Part shown: positions 41,348-50,225 of the stretch, piece after piece | How positions within the stretch are numbered: the first letter of the stretch is position 1 | How the letters are laid out: each line of letters begins with the position of its first letter | Assembly: GCF_030817835.1 (NCBI RefSeq) | Contig: NZ_JAUSZR010000001.1 | Span: 868,001 to 932,000 of the forward strand | DNA length: 64,000 bases | Source: Pseudarthrobacter sp. W1I19 | GTDB taxonomy: Bacteria > Actinomycetota > Actinomycetes > Actinomycetales > Micrococcaceae | Direction: 5' to 3' | Program-made: the position numbers and the translations under genes | Notes under the pieces: model-generated | What the model saw: the letters and a program-made list of their open reading frames with translations, nothing else | Database searches by the model: none | What the model was told of the DNA's origin: nothing

Positions 41348-41866
41348 TTAGTCCACTGCATCCGCCGGGCGGGGAGAAGACGCGGCGTCCATCCGCAGCC
41401 CGCTATACGCTGTCCCGGCCCCGGCCAGGAAAATCAGGACGGCCAGGTAGACCGGGCCGAGGTGCCCAAGCGTGGCCAGGCCCCACGGGTAGTGCGCGGG
41501 GACAGAGACGGCCAGTCCCACGACGGTGACGACGACGGCTGTGGTGAAGGCCCACCGTTCTCCGCGCCGCACCCCGAACCAGGCGAGGCCGGCAAGCGCC
41601 AGCCCGGTGGCGGCGATAAAGCCGCTGAGGGCGATGTGCAGGTGGCTGATGTAGTGATACAGCTGTGGACTGAACGCCTCGACGTCTGCCTTGGTCTTGT
41701 CCACTTCATCGGGCCCGATGCCCAACTCCAGAAACGTGCCGGCGAAGTTGAGCACCAGGAAGACGGCGGCGTATGCCACGAACGCCAGGCCGGCCAGTGC
41801 CATGAGGGCGGCTCCGGTCCGGAGGCGTGACTGCTTTACTGGCGGAGATGCTTGGATGGCAGGCAT
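41348..41866 (-). CDS. Four-span membrane protein of unknown function
   Basis: 172 residues from the ATG at 41866; the frame upstream to 42331 is a shadow of the AraC gene. Four hydrophobic helices are clear: A-L-M-A-L-A-G-L-A-F-V, L-S-G-F-I-A-A-T-G-L-A-L-A-G, T-T-A-V-V-V-T-V-V-G and L-A-V-L-I-F-L-A-G. The second is preceded by Y-H-Y-I-S-H-L-H-I-A, a His-rich stretch at the membrane face. It is divergent from the AraC gene. No family is recognised. Confidence 0.65.
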   Translation of the reverse strand: MPAIQASPPVKQSRLRTGAALMALAGLAFVAYAAVFLVLNFAGTFLELGIGPDEVDKTKADVEAFSPQLYHYISHLHIALSGFIAATGLALAGLAWFGVRRGERWAFTTAVVVTVVGLAVSVPAHYPWGLATLGHLGPVYLAVLIFLAGAGTAYSGLRMDAASSPRPADAVD

Positions 41867-42055
41867 AGCCACCACGGCCTTTCCTGTTCGCGCTGGTATG
41901 TGAATCAGAAGGCCAGACCTGGGGCTTGTCAAGAGGGCTCCGGGAGCTCCTTCTGCCTCATTTTTCCGGGCTTTGGACCCTGATCTTTTCGGGCAGAGAT
42001 AGTTGGGTTGCCTGGACCCTGTTCGCCATACCGTAGAAGGGAAGGGGAGGATGCC

Positions 42056-42928
42056 GTGCAGGAATGGAACCGGGCCGTTGAGCTCATTGAGGCGGACCTG
42101 ACCGCGCCGGTCGACGTCGGCAGGCTTGCCCGCGTCGCGCTCACCTCGGAGTACCACTTCCGGCGGATGTTCGCCTCGCTGGCCGGCATGCCCGTCTCCG
42201 AGTACATCCGGCGCCGGAAGCTCACAGCGGCGACGGCCGAAATCCTTGCCGGCCAGGGGGTGCTGGACGTCGCAACACGCTACGGGTACGGGTCCGCCGA
42301 GGCCTTCACCCGCGCCTTTAAAGCCATGCATGGACTCAGCCCCTCACAGGCACGTCGCCCCGGCGCCGTGCTCCACTCACAAACGCAATTGAGATTCCAT
42401 CTTCGAATCGAAGGGAGCGCAGGCATGAAACACCAGATCGTCAAGAAGGAAGCCTTCCGCCTGATTGGCCTCAAGACACGGATCCGGCTCGTCTATGAAG
42501 GACCAAACCCAGGCATAGAGGCGTTCGAACGGGGACTGGACCCCTCGGTGCGGCCACGCCTGGCCAAGCTGTCCGACACCGAGCCGCTCGGCCTCGTGGC
42601 GGTCACCGAGAACATCGAGGAGCCGGGAACCGAGGGAAGCGAACTGGATTACTGGCGTGCCGCGGCATCGATCCAGCCGGTGCCGGAAGGATTTGACTCC
42701 AAGGAAGTCCCGGCCGGCCTCTGGGTGGTCTTCGAGACCGAGGGAAAATTCCCCGAGGCCCTGCAAAAGCTGTGGGCCGACGCCGCCGCCGAGTGGTTCC
42801 CCGCCAACCCCTACTTATGGGCGCCGGGGCCACAACTGCTGAGCGTCCAGCCGGAACCGGACGGTTCGAGGGGACGCGGACAGCTGTGGATTCCGATCGA
42901 AGCGAAAACCACTCCGCCTACCGCCTAG
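42056..42928 (+). CDS. AraC-family regulator with GyrI-like ligand-binding domain
   Basis: 290 residues from the GTG at 42056, 5 nt after GGGGAGG. The N-terminal double helix-turn-helix runs to about residue 105 (V-D-V-G-R-L-A-R-V-A-L-T-S-E-Y-H-F-R-R-M-F and V-A-T-R-Y-G-Y-G-S-A-E-A-F-T-R-A-F). The C-terminal 155 residues are a GyrI-like/effector-binding domain (G-L-W-V-V-F-E-T-E-G-K-F and E-W-F-P-A-N-P-Y). This is the Rob/SoxS-like arrangement that senses small hydrophobic compounds. It may control itself or the divergent membrane-protein gene. Confidence 0.88.
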   Translation: MQEWNRAVELIEADLTAPVDVGRLARVALTSEYHFRRMFASLAGMPVSEYIRRRKLTAATAEILAGQGVLDVATRYGYGSAEAFTRAFKAMHGLSPSQARRPGAVLHSQTQLRFHLRIEGSAGMKHQIVKKEAFRLIGLKTRIRLVYEGPNPGIEAFERGLDPSVRPRLAKLSDTEPLGLVAVTENIEEPGTEGSELDYWRAAASIQPVPEGFDSKEVPAGLWVVFETEGKFPEALQKLWADAAAEWFPANPYLWAPGPQLLSVQPEPDGSRGRGQLWIPIEAKTTPPTA

Positions 42929-43009
42929 CAGCGCCAGCGTACGGGCTGGTGCTGCCAGGTGGCCGGCAGATTCCCTGAATCCCAGGGACGGGCCGGAACC
43001 GCTGCCGCT

Positions 43010-44359
43010 TCAGTGGCCTGACACGGCTGGCTGTGCTTTTGCATGGTCATCCTGCGGGGTTTCCACGGAGCCGACCACCGCCAGGCTCAGCTGCTGCGGA
43101 CCGGTCACGGTAAGGGTTACCGCCGAGGCCGTGATGGGCAGCGGAACCGCCATGATGCCCTGTTGGCCGGAGATCTCCAGCACTCCGGCGTCGATGATGA
43201 GGCGGACGTCTGTCCCCTCAGCAACCGGGAGGAATACTCCGGTGAAGTCGGCGTTGCCGGGCGCCGTCACCTCCAGGCCGTTCCCGTTGTGGCGGAGCGC
43301 GGCCAGCTGGCCGTCCGGGGTACCCAGGCAGATGACCGTCCCAGCGGCGACCGTACAGCGAAGGTCCGCGCCGCCGTCGAGCACACTTTCATAGGCACCG
43401 CCGCCCAACTGCTCCACGCGTGCGGCTTCCGTGTAGTTGGCGAGGTCGGCGTGGGGTGTGGCCACCAGGGTGCCGCCGTCCAAGGTGAGTGTGTGGGGGA
43501 CGCTGAGGGCGCTGGCCCACCGCCCTTCGGGGCTGATGACGCCGCGGACCCAGAAGATCAGTGCCGGCACACCGTCCTTGTCCCGGAAGAAGGAGGGCGC
43601 GTAGTAGCTCTTGCCGTAGCTGAGCTGGCCCCACGAACGTGCGGTGAACGTGCCATCGGCGTAGCTGCCCACCCCGTAGGCCACGTAGTGCAGGACATCG
43701 TCCTCCCAAATGGACGTGACCAGCACGTGCGAGCCGTCAATCTCGAACAGCTGCGGGCACTCCCACATGGTGCCGGTCCACACCGGTTCCATTTCGGCGC
43801 CGGAACGCTGTGCGGCGATGCCGTCCAGGGTCCACTGCTGCAAATCCGGGGAACTGTAGGAGACTGCGGCTGCCGTGCCGCCCTCAAGCCCGGCGCCCAC
43901 GAACATGCGCCACTGCCCGGCGTCGCGGAACACGAACGGGTCCCGGTAGGCCACCACGCCCAGGTCCGGCGCGGTCATCAGCTTTCCACCCTTGGTCCAG
44001 CTGTTCCAGGAAGCGTCGTCCGGGGTGGCGGTCCGCACGGTGCCGATGCCCAAGTCCGGCTCGGTGACGGAGGTGTAGAACATGGTGGCGGCGCCACCGG
44101 TGTCCGTCGCGATGGAACCCGACCAGGCGCCGTCGTCCCCGTCACCAGGCGCGACCGCGACGCCCTGCTCCGTCCAGGCAACCATGTCCGGGGAAGTGGC
44201 ATGGCCCCAGTGGCAGTTGGACGCCCAGGTGATGCGGCCGGGAACGTACTGGTAAAAGAGGTGGTACTGGCCGTCCTTCCACGTGACGCCCAGGGGATCG
44301 TTGATCCATCCCTCGGCGGCGGTGAAGTGGAAAGCGGGCCGCGGTAGTTGCGCGTTCAT
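43010..44359 (-). CDS. GH32 beta-fructosidase/levanase-type hydrolase
   Basis: 449 residues with no signal peptide. The five-bladed catalytic domain carries all three GH32 acids: the nucleophile Asp21 in W-I-N-D-P-L-G, Asp140 in Y-R-D-P-F (RDP) and the acid/base Glu200 in W-E-C-P-Q. A C-terminal beta-sandwich follows from about residue 320. It should split imported fructo-oligosaccharides in the cytoplasm. It ends a six-gene operon with a GH172 enzyme, an ABC importer and a LacI regulator; the gap to the GH172 gene is 30 bp. Confidence 0.9.
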   Translation of the reverse strand: MNAQLPRPAFHFTAAEGWINDPLGVTWKDGQYHLFYQYVPGRITWASNCHWGHATSPDMVAWTEQGVAVAPGDGDDGAWSGSIATDTGGAATMFYTSVTEPDLGIGTVRTATPDDASWNSWTKGGKLMTAPDLGVVAYRDPFVFRDAGQWRMFVGAGLEGGTAAAVSYSSPDLQQWTLDGIAAQRSGAEMEPVWTGTMWECPQLFEIDGSHVLVTSIWEDDVLHYVAYGVGSYADGTFTARSWGQLSYGKSYYAPSFFRDKDGVPALIFWVRGVISPEGRWASALSVPHTLTLDGGTLVATPHADLANYTEAARVEQLGGGAYESVLDGGADLRCTVAAGTVICLGTPDGQLAALRHNGNGLEVTAPGNADFTGVFLPVAEGTDVRLIIDAGVLEISGQQGIMAVPLPITASAVTLTVTGPQQLSLAVVGSVETPQDDHAKAQPAVSGH

Positions 44360-44389
44360 GCTAGTCCTCGTCTTGGTGGGTGGGAGCGG

Positions 44390-45754
44390 TCAGGCGACCG
44401 GGACGCTGTCGGCGGCAAGGAACCGCTGCCGGATGTCCCGGGCCTGCTCGGCATTGGCCTTTTCCCATTCGTCTATTTCGGACCGGCGCTCGTTCCGGAC
44501 GGCGTCACGGGCCTCCGTGAATTTCTGCATCCGCTCGGCGGCGGCATCGCGGGCAGCCTGCTGCGCGGGCGTCAGCTCCGGCAAAGGGAGTTCTTCCACC
44601 TGGTCCCGGGGGCGCAGCGGCAGCCGGTCCTCCACGGCGTCGATGTCCAGGACCGGGGAGGGGAGCGTCTGGTACCAGTAGGCGGTGGAAGACCAGTCAT
44701 CGGAGAGGTGGTTGGCGTGGCCGTGCTCGAACGTGACCTTGATGCGCTTCTGGAACCGGATGGGATCGGTCATGTGGAAGCGGTAGCTGTGGTGGAAGCC
44801 GGGCACGTTTTCCTCATGGACCATGGTGCCGTTCATGAGGAAGGCGTTGTGCTGCATGCCCCAGGCGTGGCCGAAGTAGTCCTCCATGCCGGTGCCGTGC
44901 AGGCTGGGCGGCCAGGTGTCGTCATCGATGAAGATCATGTCATCGCCCTCGCCCCACCAGGAGCCCTGGAAATGGCGCACGGCCAGGTTGCAGCCCACGT
45001 AGTGGCCCTGGCCCTCGGTCTCCAGCACAACGTAGTTATCCTCGCCGGTGAGGTTGGGGATGGCCACTTCGATGCTGTTGGTCTGCAGGTCCGGGCCCCA
45101 GCCGGCGTTGGGCTTCTGACGGCGCCAGTGGGCGTGGAAGTACGCGGTGTCTTCCGGGAGGGGCTCGGTGTAGAGCTCGTAGTCGATGTAGAAGTACTGC
45201 AGGTAGGGGATATCGTTCTGGTTTTCGACGACGATCCGGGCCCGTGAGTTGAACGGCATCTCGAAGTAGCTGTTAAAGGCCGCGCTGCCGCCGAAGGTGT
45301 TCAGCTCAGGTTCTTTGGCGGAGACGGAGAGCGGCAGGGAGTCGTAGGAGCCGGAGAGGGAGTTGAGCAGGCCGAAGAAGTCGCCCAGGGGTGCGATGAC
45401 GCTCGGGGTTTCCTGGTCATCCCAGTACATTTTGAGGACGATCTTGCGGTAGTAGTCCGGGTCCACCACTTCCCAGCTGACGCCCAGGGCGTTGTGGATT
45501 TCCAGCATGGGGACCCCCACCAGTTCGGGGGAGATCTGCCCCGGGCCGGGCTGGATGCGGCAGGACTGGGTCATCCAGATGTGGGTGATGGCGCCGGGGC
45601 CTTCGAGGTCTGCCAGGACGCGTTCCTCTCCGGGCATGATGATCCAGTTGTCCCGGTTGCGGCCGGTCTGGTCCCAGCTGGAGGCGCGGGCGGTGCGGGC
45701 GGAGGAGAGCTTGGTGAGGCTGGAAAGCAGGCCGGAGCGCGGCGATGTTGCCAT
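44390..45754 (-). CDS. GH172 (DUF2961) family glycosidase
   Basis: 454 residues. W-I-I-M-P-G-E-E-R near the start, W-G-E-G-D-D-M-I-F and G-T-G-M-E-D-Y-F-G-H are hallmark segments of the former DUF2961, now GH172. Characterised members are alpha-D-fructofuranosidases or difructose-dianhydride I synthase/hydrolases. No signal peptide is seen, so it works in the cytoplasm on imported sugar. The adjacent GH32 gene supports fructose-containing substrates, though some GH172 members act on arabinofuranosides. Confidence 0.85.
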   Translation of the reverse strand: MATSPRSGLLSSLTKLSSARTARASSWDQTGRNRDNWIIMPGEERVLADLEGPGAITHIWMTQSCRIQPGPGQISPELVGVPMLEIHNALGVSWEVVDPDYYRKIVLKMYWDDQETPSVIAPLGDFFGLLNSLSGSYDSLPLSVSAKEPELNTFGGSAAFNSYFEMPFNSRARIVVENQNDIPYLQYFYIDYELYTEPLPEDTAYFHAHWRRQKPNAGWGPDLQTNSIEVAIPNLTGEDNYVVLETEGQGHYVGCNLAVRHFQGSWWGEGDDMIFIDDDTWPPSLHGTGMEDYFGHAWGMQHNAFLMNGTMVHEENVPGFHHSYRFHMTDPIRFQKRIKVTFEHGHANHLSDDWSSTAYWYQTLPSPVLDIDAVEDRLPLRPRDQVEELPLPELTPAQQAARDAAAERMQKFTEARDAVRNERRSEIDEWEKANAEQARDIRQRFLAADSVPVA

Positions 45755-45787
45755 GGTGGTTCTTACCTTTCGGGAAAGTTGTTTGGT

Positions 45788-46672
45788 TTAGCCCTTGACG
45801 GCTGACTGGGTGAGGCTGGCGATGATCCAACGCTGGGCCACAAGGAAGACAATCAATGCCGGGGCGATGGCGATGGTGGTCGCGGCCATCACCTGGGCCA
45901 CGTTGCCGGCGCCGTAGGGACCGAGCATCAGGACCAGGCCCAGCGGGAGGGTGGCGGTATCGGTGCTGTTGAGGAAGATGGACGGCGCGAAGTAGGCGTT
46001 CCAGCTGCCCAGGAAGGTGATGACGCCGAGGGTGCTGACGGCGTTCTTGGCCAGGGGAAGGGCGATCAGCCGGTAGGTCTGCCAGGCGGTTGCCCCGTCC
46101 ATGCGGGCGGCATCGATGATTTCCTGGGGCAAACCCAGGAAGAACTGCCGGAGCAGGAATACTCCCAAGGCTCCGGTGATGCCGGGCAGGATCAGGCTGA
46201 GCGGGTTGTCCAGCAGACCGAAGGTCCGCATGAGCAGGAACAGCGGGATGATGGTCACCTGCGCCGGCACCATCAGCGAGGACAGCAGGCCCACGAAGAT
46301 GGAATTGCGGCCCGGAAATTCCAGTTTGGCGAAGGCGTACCCGGCCATGGGAGCGGTGATGATCATGCCGACGCTGACGGCAATCGCTATGACCGCGCTG
46401 TTGAACATGTTCCGCAGGATAGGCACTGGTCCGCTTACCGCTGCCGCATAGTTTCCCCAGTCCCATTCGGTGGGCAGCCACTGCGGCGGCAGGTCGTAGG
46501 CGTGACTGGCGTCCCGGAGGGACGTGGTGAACATCCACAGGAAGGGGGCGATCATTCCGACGGCGCCCAGGACAAGCAGCCCGACGGAAAGGGACTTCCC
46601 GACGCCGGCACGCCGCCGCCGTCGTACGTCCTGTCCTGCAACGGTGCGGGAGGGGAGGACGGCGTTACTCAT
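45788..46672 (-). CDS. Sugar ABC transporter permease, MalG type
   Basis: 294 residues, six membrane helices. The coupling motif E-I-I-D-A-A-R-M-D-G-A-T-A-W-Q-T (EAA loop) is near residue 192, and the I-A-L-P-L-A-K-N segment follows. It overlaps the MalF-type gene by 8 nt. Near its N-terminus the codons for D-V-R-R-R-R-R-A include half of the GTACGACGGCGGC repeat (46615-46627). No ATPase gene lies in the operon, so a shared MsiK-like ATPase is likely. Confidence 0.9.
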   Translation of the reverse strand: MSNAVLPSRTVAGQDVRRRRRAGVGKSLSVGLLVLGAVGMIAPFLWMFTTSLRDASHAYDLPPQWLPTEWDWGNYAAAVSGPVPILRNMFNSAVIAIAVSVGMIITAPMAGYAFAKLEFPGRNSIFVGLLSSLMVPAQVTIIPLFLLMRTFGLLDNPLSLILPGITGALGVFLLRQFFLGLPQEIIDAARMDGATAWQTYRLIALPLAKNAVSTLGVITFLGSWNAYFAPSIFLNSTDTATLPLGLVLMLGPYGAGNVAQVMAATTIAIAPALIVFLVAQRWIIASLTQSAVKG

Positions 46673-47621
46673 TGTTCACCCATGACTTCCTTAGGCGGAA
46701 CTGCACCATGGTCACCAGCATGATGATCAGGAACAGGGTCACCGCGATGGCTGAGGCGTAGCCCATGTCGAACTTGTTGAAGGCCACTTCGGCGATGTAC
46801 ATCACCACGCTGCGGCTGGCATCGCCGGGACCGCCGCGGGTGAGCACAATGATCGATTCGTAGATTTGGAACGCGCCGATGATGGTGATGGTGATGTTGA
46901 AGAACGTGGCCTGGCTGATCATCGGCAGCACAATCCGGCGGAAGATCTGCCACTCGTTGGCGCCGTCCATCCGGGCAGCCTCCACCATGTCCTTGGGGAC
47001 TTCCTGCAGGGCGGCCACAAAGATCAGCATCGCGAAGCCGACGTTCCGCCACGTGTCCACGATGACCACAGACACTTTGGAGAACTCCGGGCTGTTGAGC
47101 CAGTCGATCCGTTCCCCGCCCAGGGCCGTGAGGTAGTAGTTCAGGATGCCCGTGTCCTTCTGGAAGAGCGCCTGCCAGATGATGGACACGTACACCAGCG
47201 CCACCAGGTACGGGAAAAAGTAGGCGGAGCGGAACACGTAGGTCAGTGCCCGGGGGAGCCGCTGGTTGATCAGCACGGCGAACAGGAGCGCAAAACCATT
47301 TATAAGGACGACGGCGGCGCCCACGTAGAGAACAGTGTTGCCGTATGTGGTGGCCAGGCGTTCGTCCCGGAACATCCGGACGTAGTTGTCGAAGCCGATG
47401 AACTTGGGTGCCGTGAGGATGTTGTACTTGGTGAGGCTGAGGTACAGGGCCGCGACGAGCGGACCGAGGACGAAGACCAGGAAGCCGATCACCGTGGGTG
47501 CCGTAAACAGGTAGCCGGTGAGGGCTTCCCGACGGCGGGCGGCGCTGCGGTGCCCGGGGCGGCCCCCGCGCCCGGACGGGGGCGCGGGCGGCAGCTCGGT
47601 TTGGGGGACGATCAGGGTCAC
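46665..47621 (-). CDS. Sugar ABC transporter permease, MalF type
   Basis: 318 residues. A basic Pro-rich N-terminus precedes six helices; the EAA loop is M-V-E-A-A-R-M-D-G-A-N-E-W-Q. It pairs with the MalG-type permease to form the membrane channel for the fructan-derived sugar. Its start overlaps the binding-protein stop by 4 nt (ATGA). Confidence 0.9.
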   Translation of the reverse strand: MTLIVPQTELPPAPPSGRGGRPGHRSAARRREALTGYLFTAPTVIGFLVFVLGPLVAALYLSLTKYNILTAPKFIGFDNYVRMFRDERLATTYGNTVLYVGAAVVLINGFALLFAVLINQRLPRALTYVFRSAYFFPYLVALVYVSIIWQALFQKDTGILNYYLTALGGERIDWLNSPEFSKVSVVIVDTWRNVGFAMLIFVAALQEVPKDMVEAARMDGANEWQIFRRIVLPMISQATFFNITITIIGAFQIYESIIVLTRGGPGDASRSVVMYIAEVAFNKFDMGYASAIAVTLFLIIMLVTMVQFRLRKSWVNNE

Positions 47622-48922
47622 TGCTGCAACGCCTCCTCAACATCCTTTTGGGCCTTCTGGAGGGAGGCGCCGATGTCCTGGCCGGACATGATCTCGTCCA
47701 TGGCCCGCATAAACGCCGGATCCAGCACGTTGTAGGCGCGCGGAGCCGCTACCGGCTTCGCGTAGGAAAGTGAGTTGTAGAACTCTTCGGCGTGTTCCGG
47801 GGAAGCCAGGAACTCCGGGGATGAAGCGGCGGTCCTGGTGGACGGAACGGCGGCGCCGGCGTCGGCCCATTTCTTCTGGGTCTGCTGGTCAGTGAGCATC
47901 TTGATGAACTCCCAGGACAGCTCTTTGTTCTTGGACGCTTTGGAGACTGCGAAGGCGCCGGCGCCGAACACGGTGGACTTGGTGGTGCCCTTCGGCCACG
48001 GCAGGATGTCGTAGTCGCTGAAACCGGCCTTTTCGAAGCCGCCGGTGACAAAGTGTCCCGCGCCGGTCATGGCCGCCTTGCCCGCGGGGAACAGCTGGTA
48101 CGGGTCAGAGCCCTTCGGCTGCGGGGATACACCGTGCTTGGTGACGAGGTCCCGCACCCAGCCCACGGTTTCCTTGACCTTCGCATCGGTGAGCTGGGCC
48201 TTCTCCAGATCATCGCTCATCACGGACGTGCCATTGGAGTACAGCCACGGGGTGATGCCGAAGGAGTAGTACGGCATGGCGAACCCGTACACCTTGTCCG
48301 CGCCGGAGCCGGTGGTCAGCTTCTTGGAGATTTCCAGGAAGTCGTCCCAGGTCCAGTCGTCGCTTGGGCGTTCGATCCCGGCGGCCTCAAACATCTTGGT
48401 GTTGTAGTAGATCACCATGGTGTTGAACGTGTTGGGCATCAGATAGGTGGAGCCGTCCTTGCTGAAGCCTTCGAGGAGCTTGGGATCGATGTCCTCGCGC
48501 AGGGACTTGGCCTCCGGATCGTTTTTGAGGAAGCCGTCCAGGGGTGTGAACAGCTCGTTGGCCAGGCCCAGCTCGACGCCCTCGGTGGCGATGTTGATGA
48601 CATCCGGCGCCTGGCCGGCTGCTGCCTGCGTGACGAGCTTGTTGACGTACTCGGTCCAGGTGGTGATCGGGGTGAAGTTGTTGTTCACCGTGACGTTGGG
48701 ATACTTCTCCTTGAAGCGCTCGGCGACGCCGTCATAGACGGCTTTGTCGCCGGGATCGCCCCAGTTGGAAACGGAGATGCTGGCGGTGATGTCCTTGGCC
48801 GGGGCGGCGTAGGGACCGTCCGCCGCCGGCGTGGCTGCGTCCGTGCCGCTGCCACAGGCTGTCAGGGCCAGCAGGGCAACGGTTGCCGCTGTTGCCAAGG
48901 TAGTGCGGACTGTTTTTCTCAT
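47618..48922 (-). CDS. Extracellular sugar-binding lipoprotein of the ABC importer
   Basis: 434 residues. The leader ends in the lipobox L-L-A-L-T-A-C (Cys23). The mature protein is a family-1 solute-binding protein: I-S-V-S-N-W-G-D-P-G-D, M-V-I-Y-Y-N-T-K-M-F and A-F-A-V-S-K-A-S-K-N-K-E-L-S-W-E-F. It captures the oligosaccharide outside the cell and delivers it to the permease pair. It is second in the operon, 69 bp after the LacI gene. Confidence 0.9.
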   Translation of the reverse strand: MRKTVRTTLATAATVALLALTACGSGTDAATPAADGPYAAPAKDITASISVSNWGDPGDKAVYDGVAERFKEKYPNVTVNNNFTPITTWTEYVNKLVTQAAAGQAPDVINIATEGVELGLANELFTPLDGFLKNDPEAKSLREDIDPKLLEGFSKDGSTYLMPNTFNTMVIYYNTKMFEAAGIERPSDDWTWDDFLEISKKLTTGSGADKVYGFAMPYYSFGITPWLYSNGTSVMSDDLEKAQLTDAKVKETVGWVRDLVTKHGVSPQPKGSDPYQLFPAGKAAMTGAGHFVTGGFEKAGFSDYDILPWPKGTTKSTVFGAGAFAVSKASKNKELSWEFIKMLTDQQTQKKWADAGAAVPSTRTAASSPEFLASPEHAEEFYNSLSYAKPVAAPRAYNVLDPAFMRAMDEIMSGQDIGASLQKAQKDVEEALQQ

Positions 48923-48991
48923 GGAATGCTCCTTTGCATGCTGCGCCCGGGGGAGGTGCGCTGGTGGGATGCGACGTTGGTTTGTTTGGGG

Positions 48992-50017
48992 TTAGTCGGT
49001 GGAGCTGTTGCTGGTAGAGCGGCGGAACTCGATCCGGGACTCGAGCCGGAGGATTGTGGCGGGCGCAGCGGGGTTCTCGAGCCGCTGCAAAAGTAAACTC
49101 ACCGCGCTTTCACCCAGCTGGAACGCGGGCTGGCGCACGGTGGTTATTTGGGGTTGGAACAGGTCCGAGTAGGTGAAGCCGTCGAACGTCGCGAAGGCCA
49201 TGCTGCCAGGCACCCGGAGTCCTTCGTGCTGTACAGCCCGCAACGCACCTGCCGCCAGGAGCGTGCTGCAGGCGAGGATCGCCGTCGGACGTCCTGAGGG
49301 GGTGGCCAGCAGCGGCCGGACCCGGTCGAACGTGGCTGCCGCGGTGACTGTGCCTTCGCAGAGAAGTTCGGGTGGTACTGCCATGCCTTTCGTGAGCATG
49401 GCGGCCCGGAAACCGTCATAGCGCTCGCGGAGCGAAGACACCCGCAGGTCCCCGGAGACGAGCAGGATCCGCTCGTGGCCCTGGGACGTGAGGTGGTCAA
49501 CCAGGGCTGCCATTGCGGCCTGGTTGTTGACGCCAACCTGGTCCACCTGCCCCTGCTCCCCGCCCAGGTCAGCCAGCCGGTCCAGCAGGACCAGCGGCTT
49601 CTTTTCCTTCCGGATCCGCTCCAGCAGCCCGGCAGTTGAACCCGCCGCCCGTGCGAGGATGAGGCCATCGACCCGGCGGTCCAGGAGGGCTTCCACAGCT
49701 GCGCGCTCCCGGACGGGATCTTCCGCCGAGTTGGCCAGCAGCAGGGAGAGGCCGTTGTGCGCAGCCGCCTCCTCCACGCCATGCACCATGTCTGCGAATG
49801 CCGGCTCCCCGGCATCGGAGACCACCAGGCCGATGGAGTCGGTCCTGGCGCGGCGCATGGAGCGGGCCAGCACGTCACGCCGGTAGCCTGTGGCCTTCAC
49901 AGCGCTTATGACACGCTCTTTGGTTTCCGGCTCGACGTGCCTGGTCTCGTTCAGGACGTGCGACACAGTGGACGTCGAGACGCCTGCAAGTGATGCGACA
50001 TCGACGATGGTTGCCAC
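48992..50017 (-). CDS. LacI-family repressor of the fructan operon
   Basis: 341 residues. The helix-turn-helix is T-I-V-D-V-A-S-L-A-G-V-S-T-S-T-V-S-H-V-L-N; the effector domain follows from about residue 60. As the first gene of the operon with three operator-like sites just upstream, it should repress its own operon until the sugar ligand binds. It is a close paralogue of the LacI at 50.8 kb (R-R-x-R-T-D-S-I-G-L and L-L-A-N-S-A-E-D-P are shared). Confidence 0.9.
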   Translation of the reverse strand: MATIVDVASLAGVSTSTVSHVLNETRHVEPETKERVISAVKATGYRRDVLARSMRRARTDSIGLVVSDAGEPAFADMVHGVEEAAAHNGLSLLLANSAEDPVRERAAVEALLDRRVDGLILARAAGSTAGLLERIRKEKKPLVLLDRLADLGGEQGQVDQVGVNNQAAMAALVDHLTSQGHERILLVSGDLRVSSLRERYDGFRAAMLTKGMAVPPELLCEGTVTAAATFDRVRPLLATPSGRPTAILACSTLLAAGALRAVQHEGLRVPGSMAFATFDGFTYSDLFQPQITTVRQPAFQLGESAVSLLLQRLENPAAPATILRLESRIEFRRSTSNSSTD

Positions 50018-50032
50018 TGCGACTCCTTCTAG

Positions 50033-50077
50033 CGAAACGATTGCGCGAACGTTTCGATAGTAGAGACAAACGTTTCG
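50033..50077. promoter_or_regulatory. LacI-type operators upstream of the fructan operon
   Basis: CGAAACGATTGCG (50033-50045), CGAACGTTTCG (50046-50056, a near-perfect palindrome) and AAACGTTTCG (50068-50077). All lie within 60 bp of the LacI start codon. The middle site recurs exactly ahead of the second LacI gene. Confidence 0.75.
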
Positions 50078-50225
50078 ATGTGCAATGGGTCACGTTGAAG
50101 TTTTTGGGATGGGGTTTCCTCTGGACGGGCCGGGGGCCGGCTTCAGGCCAGCTTCATGCACGCATCGAAAAGTCCCCAGGCCGGTGTAGCCTACACAGGA
50201 ACCAACCAGCCTGAGGGGGCAGAGC

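Noticed and set aside
43043..44347. A 434-codon plus-strand frame opposite the GH32 gene
   Set aside because: Composition is that of a reverse-complement shadow; the GH32 catalytic motifs are on the other strand.
48053..49096. A 347-codon plus-strand frame opposite the sugar-binding protein
   Set aside because: Shadow of a gene with a clear lipobox and binding-protein motifs.
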